From Bubalus kerabau (Eukaryota > Chordata > Mammalia > Artiodactyla > Bovidae), in NCBI RefSeq assembly GCF_029407905.1, contig NC_073624.1:116374001-116438000 (forward strand): a stretch of 64,000 bases of DNA, read 5' to 3'. Position 1 is the stretch's first letter, and every line of letters starts with the position of its first letter. Below are positions 1 to 11,807 of the stretch, piece by piece. The notes beneath the pieces were generated by a model that saw only the letters and a program-made list of their open reading frames with translations, was not told where the DNA came from and did not search any database. The position numbers and the translations under genes are program-made.

Positions 1-1275
1 TCTTTCCACATGCTTGCTAGCTATAATAACATGGCCATTTCAGTAATAAGGATTTGAGCACAATTACTTCATTGTCCCTAAAACTGTATTTTTTTTTTTT
101 TTTTTTTAGTTTTATCAGTGAAACTGAAATGTGTTTATAGAAGAATGAGCTTAAAGGGGCAGCTACCGAAAAATAAATAAAGCAAATGCCTTTAGAGGAA
201 TTAGAACATAATTTTACGCATTGTGAAATAACCTTCACTTAGGAAAATAACAGGGCCAAGCTTATTTTCTCTCTGGGAAACACAAACCCAAAGCAAACAA
301 CTGCAACTTTTTTGAAGGGTGAATGCAAAACCAGTTAAGTAAGACTCCCCATTTCCTTTAAATAAGACCAAACAATAATGTCATCAGTGGGAATTATTTG
401 TTTTTGTTGTTGCTTTAGTTCTGATACAGATCCATGAAGGGAAGAGAACTAAGGACTCTTTTCCTGCCAAGGGAGACCAAAACACTTGTCTGTGGGTGAT
501 GTGTAGTGTCATATTGTTTATTAAAATAGTTACTAGACAAACAGTCAGCAATTTTTCCAGTTTCTTTTGGTTGATCAAGTTAATCGTTCAAGAATTTGAT
601 CTTCTGTCTTCCTGGAGACTAGTAGCTCTAGATGCTATGCTTGATAGTAGTGGGTGCTAGGAAAGTTTTGTCTAACTGAACTTTATTGTTCTTCTCTTTG
701 GTTTTTGCCGCTTTGTTGATGTCTCTATAAAAGCTCTTTGCACAATGCTTGACTTAAGTGCTCAGTAAACTCCTTCTTTCTTTTTGTAGAACAAACAGAC
801 TGAATTTCTACATAGTGTTAAGTGTTTTCATGGCATGCAGAACTAATATTTAATAGTGCATGAGTGTTATATATTTTCATACCACTTGCATTTAAAGGAT
901 GAATAACTTTTGGCTATCCTTTGCATTTCTAAATAATTTTTTAATCACTCCTAACCCATACCTTGAATCGCAATTGGAAGTAATTTTTCACTTGAGTAAT
1001 TTTCAAAACAAAATACTTGAGTGATTTCATTTTTCTCTTTCTACTTTCATTTTCCAAAATTAGAACAGATATTAGATAATGCCTAAGACAGGGTCTTTTT
1101 ATGTGTGAAAAAGAAAATTCCTTGCAAATTATGATTATTAGCATGTGCTTTCCACTTATAAACTAATGCTATTTTCCTTGTCCTTTTGTTTCACTGCTGC
1201 TTCAATCCTGATACACTTTGCTTCTTCCTGGTTTGGATTCTATTTGTTTGCTGCTCAATTATCCTGCATTAAAAG
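1..1275 (+). other. intron sequence, no gene seen
   Basis: AT-rich intron upstream of the microexon. A T-rich run lies at 92-108 region and continues to 116. No exon for codons 1-14, no CpG island and no recognisable young repeat was found. Confidence 0.7.
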
Positions 1276-1312
1276 CTTCTTGGTGATGGCAAAGATGTCC
1301 TTGGGCCATCAA
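1276..1312 (+). CDS. OSBPL8: OSBPL8 coding microexon, residues 15-26 plus one base
   Basis: This 37-nt exon reads LLGDGKDVLGPS and then leaves one base (A) that joins CT of the next exon to give Thr27. It starts in phase 0 after an AG at 1274-1275 and ends at a consensus gtaagt donor at 1313. The twelve codons equal the twelve residues between L15 and S26 of human ORP8, with Gly where I remember Ser at position 19. The segment belongs to the N-terminal tail of the long isoform (ORP8L), ahead of the PH domain. It is far too short for ORF finding. The upstream exon with codons 1-14 was not found in bases 1-1275 and should lie to the left. The left edge is the less certain one, because the acceptor tract (bases before 1274) is mixed rather than purely pyrimidine. 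Confidence 0.9.
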
Positions 1313-4041
1313 GTAAGTAGTTAAAGTTTGAATGGCATATTTGCAGACGTGATAATATTTTGATGTGTACTTATAAAAGGTATATGGTATTTCTGTTTTG
1401 ATTATTGAGTCTTCTACTTTGTTTCCAGGCATTGCAATATAAAGACTATAAACGATCAGTCAGTGCCCATCTGTTGTCAGTGTCCCTCTGAGATTAATAG
1501 TGTTTGTGTACTTACATCTTAATTATCTAAAGATGGATTATTTACTTACTTATCTAATTGACCATTTATAAATTCATAATTCCTAAATCATGAATTAATG
1601 TTTTTTTATAGTATCCTTTCTACAATCATCACAAAGCACAGATCAGACTACTTTGAGGCTGGACAAGGTGTAACAAAGTCACTGCCATATGAAGTGAGAA
1701 ATACGGTTTTATTTTTGTCAGAACTTTTATGTAATAGATAATCTGGTTATGAAAAAAATTATTTTTACTTTGGTAATTTCATAAGTGAAGCCTGTTTTAT
1801 CTAGGGATTTAGAAGCTACATCCTTTAAATTTATGTTTTTAAAAAACCTGTTTTTGACTAGATATGGTGCTAGCTTTGAGGAATACACAATGAATAAAAC
1901 ATGTGCCTTGGCTTTAAGGATCATTATATACTAGTAGGAGAGTTAGACCTGTGAATACATAATTTTCAAAGCTGTGTGACTTATTAAACGTACTGATGTG
2001 AATGAAACTTCAGAGATCATTTAAATAAAGCATTAATTTTTGTAGATGAAGAGCCTGAAGCTAAGATCTTAAGAATACCCAAGGAGTTAGAATTGGTTAC
2101 TAGTTTAGTAGCCATCTTTGATTTTCAAAAATCAGAATAAAGCTATCATTTCACTGAATTAAGTATAACCAAACAATTAAAATATTGCTGCATTATAAAT
2201 CAAAGGTTTTAACTTTATTCAAAACCCATGTGGAAATTATATTGATTCAGGAAGTTTTCGTATTTATTCCTAAATAATTGTGTGACTGTTGCAAGTCAGT
2301 TGACTGCTTTGGGGCTCATTTTCCTCACTGGTTGAAGAAGGGGACCTAGCGAGATAATGGCAAAGTGCTTCGGTCTAGATCAGTCACTGTTTGTCTCTGA
2401 TAATGGATATAGTATGTTTATAATTTTGTTTTCTAAAGAGGTAATTTAAAGTAATATGCTAAAATTCCATTTTTATTCTAATTGTAACAATTCATAGTAT
2501 TGAGTAGTTCATGGCATTATTAGAGTAGTAAAATTTTAAAATAGACCCTTCGCTGTTCACCTAAAACTACCACAACATTAATCGGCTATCCCCCAATACA
2601 TAACAAAAAATTTTTTAAAGTTTTTTGAAGTAGAAAAAGTATACGCATCCCAAAACGTTTTTGTTTTCTTGTTCAGCCTTACTTATGATACCTGGTAGAT
2701 ATTTTTAATGCATTTTTCAGTTACTTTAATTACCTCATGTATTTAGATGTTGACTCACGTGAACTTATCGTCACTGCTGAACTTTAGAAATAGAATTGCA
2801 TTTTTAATATCAGTTGAAGTGGTTCTTCTTAGGACCTGGGTTTTATAAATGGGGGTCTTTCATTTCTGCTTGAAATAGAAGACATTTATTATAGTTATAT
2901 ATTTTAAGCACATATGAATTAAAATATATAACATATATTAGAGGTGAGTTTATATTGTAATTTATATATTAGAGTTTGTACTGTACTCTGCCAACTATTA
3001 GAAGACTGCGGCTATGTTATTTACTATAGACCATGTATCATTTTGAGTGAAATGTAATTCTATTTAGTACTTCATTAGGATCTATACTATTCAGTGAAAA
3101 AACTATAAAGATACATAGCAACATATTTAAATTACTAATGTATTTGAGAAAAGGTATACCATCTTCTCTGTAAGGGGATATTTAGGATTTCTTTTAAGGG
3201 ATTATTTATGACTTTAAAAGACTTAACTTCTTTTTAGTAGTTTTTACATAGATTAAGGGCAAGAACCAGACTTTGAAGCTTGTAAAATTCTCCTGACTTT
3301 GTACTGATGAGTTAAATTCAGAAAGTAAAGAATGGTAGTTACAGAATCATATCCTCCTTAAAAGTTGCAGCTGATTTGTTAATTATATTACTATGAATGA
3401 TTCCAGTGTGATTAATTTCTATCTTAATATGACATTCAGTGAAGTAGGCTGCTTTGCTTTGCTTGCTTTGCTTTGCTTTACTTTCATTATGAAGCGGAAC
3501 CAGAAGAAGGCACTGTAATGCTGTCTTTAGACAGGGAGGCTGGTGGTTACATCACCAGAGACTGTTTTGGAATCCTGTAGTGATTCATTGGTCAAATATT
3601 GATCCAGGCATTTAGCAAGTATTTATTGTCAGTTTTATGCCAAAGAATACAAATGAAAAAAAAGTCACTGCCTTTCCTGAGTTTATACACAAATATTCTA
3701 CTAGTGCGCAAATGATGCAGGGCATCAAAATGATTTTTATATTATGCAAATTTTCTGTATAGTTAATGTTTGTGAATGATGTAAGAAAAAACAAATAGAA
3801 AAATAGGCTTCCTGGTTTTTATAAGGAGATATACTCCATATGTTGCTATTTCTACAACTCCTCTCATTTCAATGTTATCAAAATTATAAACAGTAATACC
3901 TTAGTAAGGAGTTAGCAAGAGGTGAATAGAACTAAATTTGCACTTGTATTTCTTTTTTTATATAGTTAAGTTTTTTAAGACTTATTTACTTGTGTCTTTC
4001 TGATGGAATACTAAAGCATGCTTTAATTCTGTTAGCTGTTC
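1313..4041 (+). other. intron sequence, old repeat traces only
   Basis: AT-rich intron. Bases 1850-1985 and 3590-3725 resemble decayed L2-type sequence, at low confidence. A short degenerate GCTTT tandem run lies at 3450-3485. Nothing else was recognised. Confidence 0.6.
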
Positions 4042-4226
4042 TAATAATGTATTTTATATGTATTTATCTGTTTATCTGCACTGAGTCTTAGCTGAGGCAT
4101 GCAAGCTCTTAGTTGCTTGCATGTGGGATCTAGTTTTCTGACCAAGGATTAAACCCGGGCCCCCTGCTTTGGGAGTGTGGAGTCCTAGCCCCTGGGCCAT
4201 CAGGGAAGTCCCTTTATAATGTATTT
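4042..4226 (-). mobile_element. CHR-2-like tRNA-derived SINE, minus orientation
   Basis: The reverse strand reads the cetartiodactyl SINE head (gggacttccctgatggccca, then a B-box-like cccgggttta) at 4054-4213. It is flanked by near-identical 13-bp direct repeats, taataatgtattt at 4042-4054 and ttataatgtattt at 4214-4226. Confidence 0.75.
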
Positions 4227-4424
4227 GAAGTAGCCTTAAATGTACTAACACTACAGAAGATTCTATGAAGCATATGCAGATTATGAAGTATACTCATGCA
4301 GTGAGTACGTAGTGACCCCACCGCTGACCTCAGAACTTGAGCCTCACAGATGCCGCGCGGCTGAGCGCTGCTTCTCGCGGCTGTGCCTGTCCTCCCAGCA
4401 GTGACGATTAATTCGTTTTTGTTG

Positions 4425-5105
4425 TTGTTTTTGTTTATTCATTGCTTTTTCAAAAATATATTTTTTGGTTATTTTTAGGTCACATATGTATCACTAAATT
4501 TTACTAGGTTTTTAATTTTACAAGAATGGTGTCACGCTGTATGGCATCTTCTAGGACTTGTTTTTTGTGTTAACTTTGTGTTTCTAAGTTTGAGCCATGT
4601 TACTGGGTATAGATAAGACCATCTGCTTTTACTGCTACATACTATTCCATTATATTCGTATACCTCAATATATGAATCCATATTGTTTTCAGTTTATGAA
4701 TATTTATTTTGATTTTTGCTATTATGAACAGTGTTGCTATGAACATTTTTATCCTTGTCTTTTGGTATACACATTCCAGGTATAAAGCTAAGAGTGGAAT
4801 TTTTGGACCCGTAGAATATGCTAAACTTCAATGTTATAAGACCTAAGTGGTTTTCCAAAGTGCTTGTGTCAGTTCATACTCTATCAGCAATGCTTATGTT
4901 GGCTCGCTGACCGTATCCTTACCATCATTGGATAGTATCAGACTTACTAATTTTTTTCAGTTTTACTGAGTATAAAATATTTATTTCATTGTGATCTTGA
5001 TTTGTTTTTTTCCCTTATTACTAAGGAGGATCAAAATCTTTTTGTACATTTATGGGCCGTTTGCATTTCTTCTAATTGTTCATGTTTTCCTACCATTTTT
5101 CTTTA
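4425..5105 (-). mobile_element. old L1 fragment, antisense
   Basis: Phrases such as tactattccattatattcg and gctattatgaacagtgttgc are the reverse complement of the L1 ORF2 C-terminal region. The copy is heavily mutated and has no long frame. A small CpG-rich stretch just before it (4320-4400) is unexplained. Confidence 0.7.
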
Positions 5106-5289
5106 ATTAAAAACATTAATAGATGTTTAATTGACATACAACATTGTATTAGTTTCCAGTGTGTGACATAAGGATTCCATATTTGTATATACTATGAAGT
5201 GATAATCGCAGTAAATTTACTTAGCATCCATCACCATAGATTGTTACAGAGTTTTTTTTCTTAATAATGACAGCTTTTAAAACGTACTC

Positions 5290-5405
5290 TCGTAATAACC
5301 TATAATGGAGAAGAATCTGAAAAAGAATATAGGTAGATATGTAACTGAGTCACTTTGCTGTACACCTGAAACATTATAAGCTATGGTTCAGTTACCAGCT
5401 GAGCC
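5290..5405 (+). mobile_element. L1 3'-end remnant, sense
   Basis: The run from about 5300 (ataatggagaagaatctgaa, then cactttgctgtacacctgaa) matches the 3' untranslated end of old L1 elements in + orientation. It is interrupted on the right by two SINEs. Confidence 0.65.
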
Positions 5406-5411
5406 ACAAGG

Positions 5412-5551
5412 GAAGCTTCTCTGGTAGCTCAGCTGGTAAAGAATCCACCTACAGTGCAGGAGACCCCAGTTCGATTCCTGGGTTGGGACAATCCGCTGTA
5501 GAAGGGATAGACTACCCACTCTAGGGATATGCTACCCATGCCAGTATTCTT
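5412..5551 (+). mobile_element. Bov-tA-type SINE, interrupted
   Basis: A tRNA-derived head (tctggtagctcagctggtaa) and a B-box-like ttcgattcctggg are followed by the usual body up to ccagtattcttg, where a second SINE is inserted. Confidence 0.8.
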
Positions 5552-5740
5552 GGACTTCCCTGGTGGCTCAGCTGGTAAAGAATCCGCCTGCAATGTGGGA
5601 GACCTGGGTTTGCTCTGTGGATTGGGATGATCCCCCAGAGAAGGGGAAGGTTACCTACCCACTCCACTATTCTGGCCTGGAGGATTCCCAGGACTGTATA
5701 GTCGAACACAAACTGAGTGACTTGCACTCTCACACTTCAA
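5552..5740 (+). mobile_element. Bov-tA-type SINE inserted in the preceding one
   Basis: A second head (gacttccctggtggctcagc) begins directly at the break of the first element and runs to a tail ending in an A-rich stretch near 5744. Both copies have the same orientation. Confidence 0.8.
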
Positions 5741-7379
5741 TTGAAAAAAAAGATTTACTATCTTAGCACATTTCAGATATGCAGTACAGTATGAACTCTA
5801 GTTGCCATGCTGTGCATTACATCCACATGACTTCTTTATTTCATAACTGGAAGTTTGTACTTTTTGACCCATTTGGCACAACCACAACCCCATCCCCCTC
5901 TCTGGCAAACCACCAGTTTGTTCTCTGTGTCTGTGAGCTCAGTTTTATGTCTGAGTTGTATTCCATTGACTATATATACACCACATTGTCTTCAGCCATT
6001 CTTCCATTGATGGATAGTTAGGTTGTCTCCATATCTTGGCAGTTGTGAATAATGCTGCAATGAACATGGACTGCATGTGTCTTTTTCAAATTGGGTTCTC
6101 ATTTCATTTGGATAAACACCCAGAAGTAGAACTGGTGGATCATATGGTAGTTTTAGGTTTACTTTTTGAGGAACCTCCATACTATTTTCCATGAACCTCC
6201 ATGCTGTTTTCCATAATGACTGTACCGGTTTACATTCCCACCAACAGTGCTCAAGGGTTGCCTTATTGCTGCATCCTCATCAATACTTATTATTTTTTAT
6301 CTTTTTAATAATAGCAATTTTACCAGGTGTGAAGTGATACTTCACTGTGCTTTTGATTTGCATTTCTCTGATGAATACTAATGTTGATCATCTTTTCATG
6401 TATACTTTTATTGAGCTATAAGAGTTCTTATATGTTTTGGATATTAATCCCTTATCAGATATACTATTTGCAAGCATTTTATGCCATTCATTGTATTGAT
6501 GGTTTCCTGTGCTGTGCAGAAATGTTTTAGTCTGATGTAGTTTCAGTTCTTTATTTTTGCCTTTATTGTCTTGTGGTGTCAAATCTAAAAGAATCATTGC
6601 CAAGACCCATGTCAAGGAGCTCACTTCTAGTTTTCTTCTAGGAATTTTATATTTTCAGGTCTTAAGCCATTTTGAGTTAATTTTTTTGTAACAGTAAGAT
6701 AGAGGTACAGTTTGTTTCTCTTGTGTGTGGCTGTCCAGGTTTCCCACAGTATTTATGAAAGAGACTGGCCTTTTCCCTGTTGTATGTTTTTGGCTCCTTT
6801 GTCATAAATTAATTGACCGTATACATGTAGGTTTATTTCTGGGCTCTCAGTTCTGTGCCATTGGTCTAGGTGCCTTTTTATGCAAGTGCCATGGAGTTCT
6901 GATTACCATAGCTTTGTAATATAATTTGAGATCAGGAAGTATGATGCCTCTAGTTTTGTTCTTCAAGATTGCTTTGGCTATTTGGGATCTTTTGTGATTC
7001 CACACAAGTGTTAGAATTGTTTTTTCTGTTTTTGTTAAAAAAAAAAAAAATTGCCATTGGAATCTTGAGAGGGCTTGCACTGTCTGTAGTTGCTCCTCCA
7101 GTCCATCATATAGTGCACCTCTGCATTGGTGTCTGTCTTCTTCAGTGTCTTTCCTCGGGGTCTTACAGTTTTCAGTTCACAGGTCTTTCACCTCCTTGGT
7201 TAAATGTATTCTTAGGCATTCTTTTTGATGTATTCTTTTGCCCCTGTGTTTCTTTTGCCTTTTGATCTTTCTCTAATTGATTTACAGGAATTTTTTTTTA
7301 AACATATTTTGGATTCCAACTCTTCGTTAATTATATGTGTTACAAATCTCTTGGTTTCCCCAGTTTCCTTTTATCTTTT
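5741..7379 (-). mobile_element. old L1, antisense, host of the 7.4-kb L1 insertion
   Basis: The sequence is the reverse complement of L1 ORF2 3' half (for example cattcccaccaacagtgctc and tttgatttgcatttctctga). Its reverse-strand frames are broken into pieces of 60-80 codons. It continues at 8991-9115 beyond a younger L1. Confidence 0.8.
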
Positions 7380-8990
7380 GATTAGGTTAATTCTTTTTTT
7401 AATTTTTTATTTATTTTTTATTTTTTTAAAAAATTTTATTTTATTTTTAAACTTTACAATATTGTATTGGTTTTGCCAAAAATCGAAATGAATCCACCAC
7501 AGGTATACATGTGTTCCCCATCCTAAACCCTCCTCCCTCCTCCCTCCTCATACCATCCCTCTGGGTCGTCCCAGTGCACCAGCCCCAAGCATCCAGTATC
7601 GTGCATCGAACCTGGACTGGCGACTCATTTCATACATGATATTATACATATTTCAATGCCATTCTCCCAAATCATCCCACCCTCTCCCTCTCCCACAGAG
7701 TCCAAAAGACTGTTCTATACATCTGTGTCTCTTTTGCTGTCTCGTATACAGGGTTATTGTTACCATCTTTCTAAATTCCATATATATGCATTAGTATACT
7801 GTACTGGTGTTTTTCTTTCTGGCTTACTTCACTCTGTATTATAGGCTCCAGTTTCATCCACGTCATTAGAACTGATTCAAATGTATTCTTTTTAATGGCT
7901 GAGTAATACTCCATTGTGTATATGTACCACTGCTTTCTTAACCATTCATCTGCTGATGGACATCTAGGTTGCTTCCATGTCCTGGCTATTATAAACAGTG
8001 CTGCGATGAACATTGGGGTACACGTGTCTCTTTCAATTCTGGTTTCCTCAGTGTGTATGCCCAGCAGTGGGATTGCTGGATCATAAGGCAGTTCTATTCC
8101 CAGTTTTTTAAGGAATCTCCACACTGTTCTCCATAGTGGCTGTACTAGTTTGCATTCCCACCAACAGTGTAAGAGGGTTCCCTTTTCTCCACAGCCTCTC
8201 CAGCATTTATTGCTTGTAGACTTTTGGATCGCAGCCATTCTGACTGGCGTGAAATGGTACCTCATAGTGGTTTTGATTTGCATTTCTCTGATAATGAGTG
8301 ATGTTGAGCATCTTTTCATGTGTTTGTTAGCCATCTGTATGTCTTCTTTGGAGAAATGTCTGTTTAGTTCTTTGGCCCATTCTTTGATTGGGTCATTTAT
8401 TTTTCTGGAATTGAGCTGTAGGAGTTGCTTGTGTATTTTTGAGATTAGTTGTTTGTCAGTTGCTTCATTTGCTATTATTTTCTCCCATTCTGAAGGCTGT
8501 CTTTTCACCTTGCTAATAGTTTCCTTTGATGTGCAGAAGCTTTTAATTTTAATTAGGTCCCATTTGTTTAGTTTTGCTTTTATTTCCAATATTCTGGGAG
8601 GTGGGTCATAGAGGATCCTGCTGTGATATATGTCGGAGAGTGTTTTGCCTATGTTCTCCTCTAGGAGTTTTATAGTTTCTGGTCTTACATTTTTATCTTT
8701 AATCCATTTTGAGTTTATTTTTGTGTATGGTGTTAGAAAGTGCTCTAGTTTCATTCTTTTACAAGTGGTTGACCAGTTTTTCCAGCACCACTTGTTAAAG
8801 AGATTGTCTTTAATCCATTGTATATTCTTGCCTCCTTTGTCAAAGATAAGGTGTCCATATGTGCGTGGATTTATCTCTTGGCTTTCTATTTTGTTCCATT
8901 GATCTATATTTCTGTCTTTGTGCCAGTACCATACTGTCTTGATGACTGTGGCTTTGTAGTAGAGCCTGAAGTCTGATTAGGTTAATTCTT
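7380..8990 (-). mobile_element. ruminant L1 (L1_BT type), 5'-truncated, with 16-bp target-site duplication
   Basis: The insertion occupies 7396-8974 in antisense orientation. The left end is T-rich (the poly-A tail), followed by the ruminant L1 3' untranslated region and the ORF2 C-terminal part. A 327-codon open frame at 7771-8754 on the minus strand contains the usual late ORF2 text YTMEYYSAIKKNTFESVLMT. The 16-bp repeats gattaggttaattctt at 7380-7395 and 8975-8990 are identical, so the copy is recent. It lacks the reverse-transcriptase core and cannot be autonomous. Confidence 0.92.
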
Positions 8991-9115
8991 AATCCCCACC
9001 TCCACCCCGAGCTTTCTTTATTGGTGAGTGTTTCGTGTGTCTTTTTAAGGGAATCATTGCCTACCCCAAATTTATATTCTCTTAAAAGTTTTCAGGTTTT
9101 ACTGTTTTGCATTCA
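8991..9115 (-). mobile_element. continuation of the old antisense L1
   Basis: The text aagggaatcattgcctaccc followed by an aaaagtttt run matches the reverse complement of L1 ORF2 just upstream of the part seen before 7379. Confidence 0.6.
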
Positions 9116-10257
9116 TGGTTTCAAAGATTGCTCAGGCTTCTGTACAGACAGTGAACTCTACGCAAGCAAGGAGCAAGATGATACAGGTAGAAACTAGGTA
9201 GAAACATGCTGCTGTGATCAGTGGAAAGGTAATGGTGTCTTGTAACAGGGTAGTAGTTGTGGAAGTGCAGAGAAGTAGGAGGATCCCAGATAAATTTTGA
9301 AGATAAAGATATCACAGATTGACTGAGTATGAAATGGGAGAGAAAGAGAAAAATCAAAGAATACATCTAAAGTTTTTGGTCTGAGAAAGTGGAAGAGCAG
9401 AATAGTGATTCCATTAACAGATGGGAGAGAGGCAAATCTGGAGGATAAATAAAATAAAGACTGTTCTGGATAAATTTGAGATGTCTGTTAAGTAATACAG
9501 GCAGGCAACTGATGTGTGAGTTTTTGAGTTTGGGAGGAGATAAAAATTTAGTAGTCATCAGTGTAGAATGCTTTTTTATTGATTAGATGGGAAAATAAAT
9601 TCTTTGTAACTTTACTTGGATGATAAGTGAGAGTATTTTTGAATTTTTACTTTAAAATTTAAGGAGCTAAAATATAATTTTGAAAACTTTAGCACCATCA
9701 AAAGTACATTAATGATTATGTGAAAGATAATTTGTGTTTAAAATGTCAAAGAAGCAATTTTCCTTGAAAGATATGGTGATTAAAAATGTCAGCCTAAGTT
9801 CTGGTTAAGTTTGAAATTACATCTAGATTGAAGACAGAATCATTGTCTCTCAAGATAAAGCTAAGGTTTCTGTAGACTGAAAGCACAGTTACCTAAAAAT
9901 CGAAGAATGGAGATCCTGGGGCACTGTGGTCTTGCTCACAATTTGTCCTGCTCCTTCAATCAGTATTTTTTTTCTTTTCTGTCCTCTCTGGAACTGGGCA
10001 TCGCTTTCCTCTATCAGTAGCTTGGTCAGAGGGGTGACTAGAAGCCTTAAACACTATTTAGATTTATCATTGAGGCAGCAAGCTCTTAAGAAACCAGACT
10101 TTGAACCAAATGGTCCTTTGTTAGAATATTACCAGTATTAGTTTTAGGCAAGGCAATCTCTGAACCTCCAAGTTTCCCCAACTTTAAAATAAGAATCACA
10201 CCTACTTTCCATGAAAGTCGGAAATTAGAAATTCTAGTGCATATGAAATACTATTTT
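9116..10257 (+). other. intron, no gene or clear repeat seen
   Basis: Purine-rich on the + strand between 9280 and 9545, otherwise AT-rich. It may hold an old decayed repeat that I cannot name. The modest minus-strand frames here show no recognisable protein. Confidence 0.5.
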
Positions 10258-10493
10258 GTGGCTCAGCTGGTAAAGAATTCACCTGCAATGCAGGAGACTG
10301 CCTGCAGCACAGGAGACCTGGGTTAGGTCCCTGGGTCAGGAGATCCCCTGGCGTAGGGAATGGCACCCGCTCCAGTGTTCCTGCCTGGGAAATCCCGTGG
10401 ACGGAGGAGCCTGGCAGGCCGCAGTCCACGTGGTCAGAGTCCAGGCTAGTCACGGAGAGCCGGACAGAACTTAGTGACTAACCCACCGCCACC
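10258..10493 (+). mobile_element. Bov-tA SINE with internal head duplication, CpG-rich
   Basis: The head (tggctcagctggtaaagaat) and body are typical. The stretch aatgcaggaga/ctgcctgcagcacaggaga repeats part of the tRNA-like region. Many CpGs survive, suggesting a fairly young copy. It lies 470 bp before a coding exon. Confidence 0.85.
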
Positions 10494-10499
10494 ATGCCA

Positions 10500-10620
10500 T
10501 TTTATGCTGCTGTAAACTGGAATATTTCCTCATTACCAATGAGGTCGACTGTCTTTTCATATGTTTGTTGACCATTTGTATGTCTTCTGCATTGTCTTTT
10601 GCTTATTGCTCTGTTGGCAA
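10500..10620 (-). mobile_element. short L1 fragment, antisense
   Basis: The phrase cttttcatatgtttgttgac and its surroundings match reverse-complement L1 ORF2. Confidence 0.55.
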
Positions 10621-10959
10621 ATATATAGAGTCAATAACACAATGAAAGGTTGATAGTAAACCTTGGAGTACCTTTCATTATCAGAATATGTGTTTTCATT
10701 TTTATGAGGTCTGTAATTTGTGCAATTTGACGCATGACTATAAACTCCTCTTGAATTGATAGCAAACTAAAAATAAAACATTTATTAATTATTCATTAAA
10801 GTAATTTAATTTACTAAAGTATTATTAGAGCATTGAGTTGGTGAAATGAATATAACCATTGAGGCCATGTCAATCACAGTTCTAGCCCATGTTATTAACT
10901 ATGCTGTTATGTAAATCTGTGACTTAAGTACTAATTTCTTTTTCCCTTCTTTCCTTGAG

Positions 10960-11097
10960 CTGTGGTAGCAAACAGTGACGATACTCAACACCTGACACCA
11001 GGAAGGATGAGTCAGCGCCAAGGGAAAGAGGCTTTTCCAACGCCAACCAAAGATTTGTATCAGCCATCTTTCAGTCCAGCAAGTCCTCATACCCCGG
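10960..11097 (+). CDS. OSBPL8: OSBPL8 coding exon, residues 27-73 (contains the short-isoform start)
   Basis: The exon follows a strong pyrimidine tract and AG at 10958-10959, begins with two bases that complete Thr27, and ends with one base before a gtacgc donor at 11098. It encodes a Ser/Thr/Pro-rich, probably disordered stretch including MSQRQGKEAFPTPTKD. The ATG at 11007-11009 (A at -3) is Met43 of the long form and the known initiator of the shorter ORP8 isoform lacking residues 1-42. The sequence is somewhat more diverged from the human protein as I remember it than the PH and ORD exons, as expected for a linker. Length 138 nt. Confidence 0.96.
11007..11009 (+). promoter_or_regulatory. 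OSBPL8: start codon of the short ORP8 isoform (Met43)
   Basis: The ATG lies in the 10960-11097 exon in the main frame with A at position -3. The human short isoform lacking residues 1-42 begins at this Met. Which transcripts use it cannot be told from the sequence. Confidence 0.75.
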
Positions 11098-11354
11098 GTA
11101 CGCAGTTGTACTTTTAATGTTTTTTTGTTGTCACTGATGGTGGGCTCTGTGTGTATGCATTGTTTTATTTTTTAGGGAGGTCTGTCCTTTGCTGGTGTAC
11201 CATGACTTTTCTTTTTGACTATTTGGTTTTATAGAGTTTTATGTTTGTTTTGTTTTGGTCACCCATAATACACTTCAAATGAGCGCATTTTCCTTTGGAG
11301 TACTTTTTAATACTCTTTATATTCTCTAAAATATTTGGTTAGTTATACCATTCT

Positions 11355-11515
11355 TTTAATTCAGTGATTTTCAAATTTTTGGCTTCAGGACTCCTTTAAT
11401 ACTGTCAAAAATTACTGAAGACCCCAAAGAACCTTTATGTGGATTAATTAACCTATTGATACTTACTGTATTGCATATTAAAACTGAAACTTTAAAAAAA
11501 TGTTTACTTTGTTTT
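11355..11515 (+). mobile_element. ancient mammalian interspersed repeat, left part
   Basis: The text aggactcctttaatactgtc and ggaccccaaagaac-like wording (gaccccaaagaacctttatg) belong to a common ancient mammalian repeat, probably a DNA transposon. Its continuation appears at 13470-13650, so it was split by later insertions. Confidence 0.5.
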
Positions 11516-11559
11516 TTGAATTGATGTATAGTTGATATACTTATCAACTATATACATGT

Positions 11560-11768
11560 GGACTTCCCTGGTGGCTTAGTGGGTAAATAATCTGCCTGCA
11601 GTGTGGGAGAGCCGTGTTCAATCCCTGGCTTGGGAAGATCCCCTGGAGAAAGAAATGGCAACTCCCTCCAGTATTCTTGCCTGGAGAATCCCATTGACAG
11701 AGGAGCCTGGTTGGCTACAGTCCATGGGGTCGCAAAGAATCAGACACGACTGAGTGACTAACACTTTC
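11560..11768 (+). mobile_element. Bov-tA SINE
   Basis: A full head (gacttccctggtggcttagt), body and tail (cacgactgagtgactaacac) are present. Confidence 0.88.
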
Positions 11769-11807
11769 TACACTTGATATACATATGTATGTTACAGGTG
11801 TAAGTAT

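Noticed and set aside
1..1275. Search for the exon coding ORP8 residues 1-14 and the main promoter
   Set aside because: No matching coding text or CpG island was found; these must lie upstream of the window.
7771..8754. 327-codon minus-strand open frame
   Set aside because: It is the C-terminal part of L1 ORF2 within a truncated L1 insertion, not a host gene.
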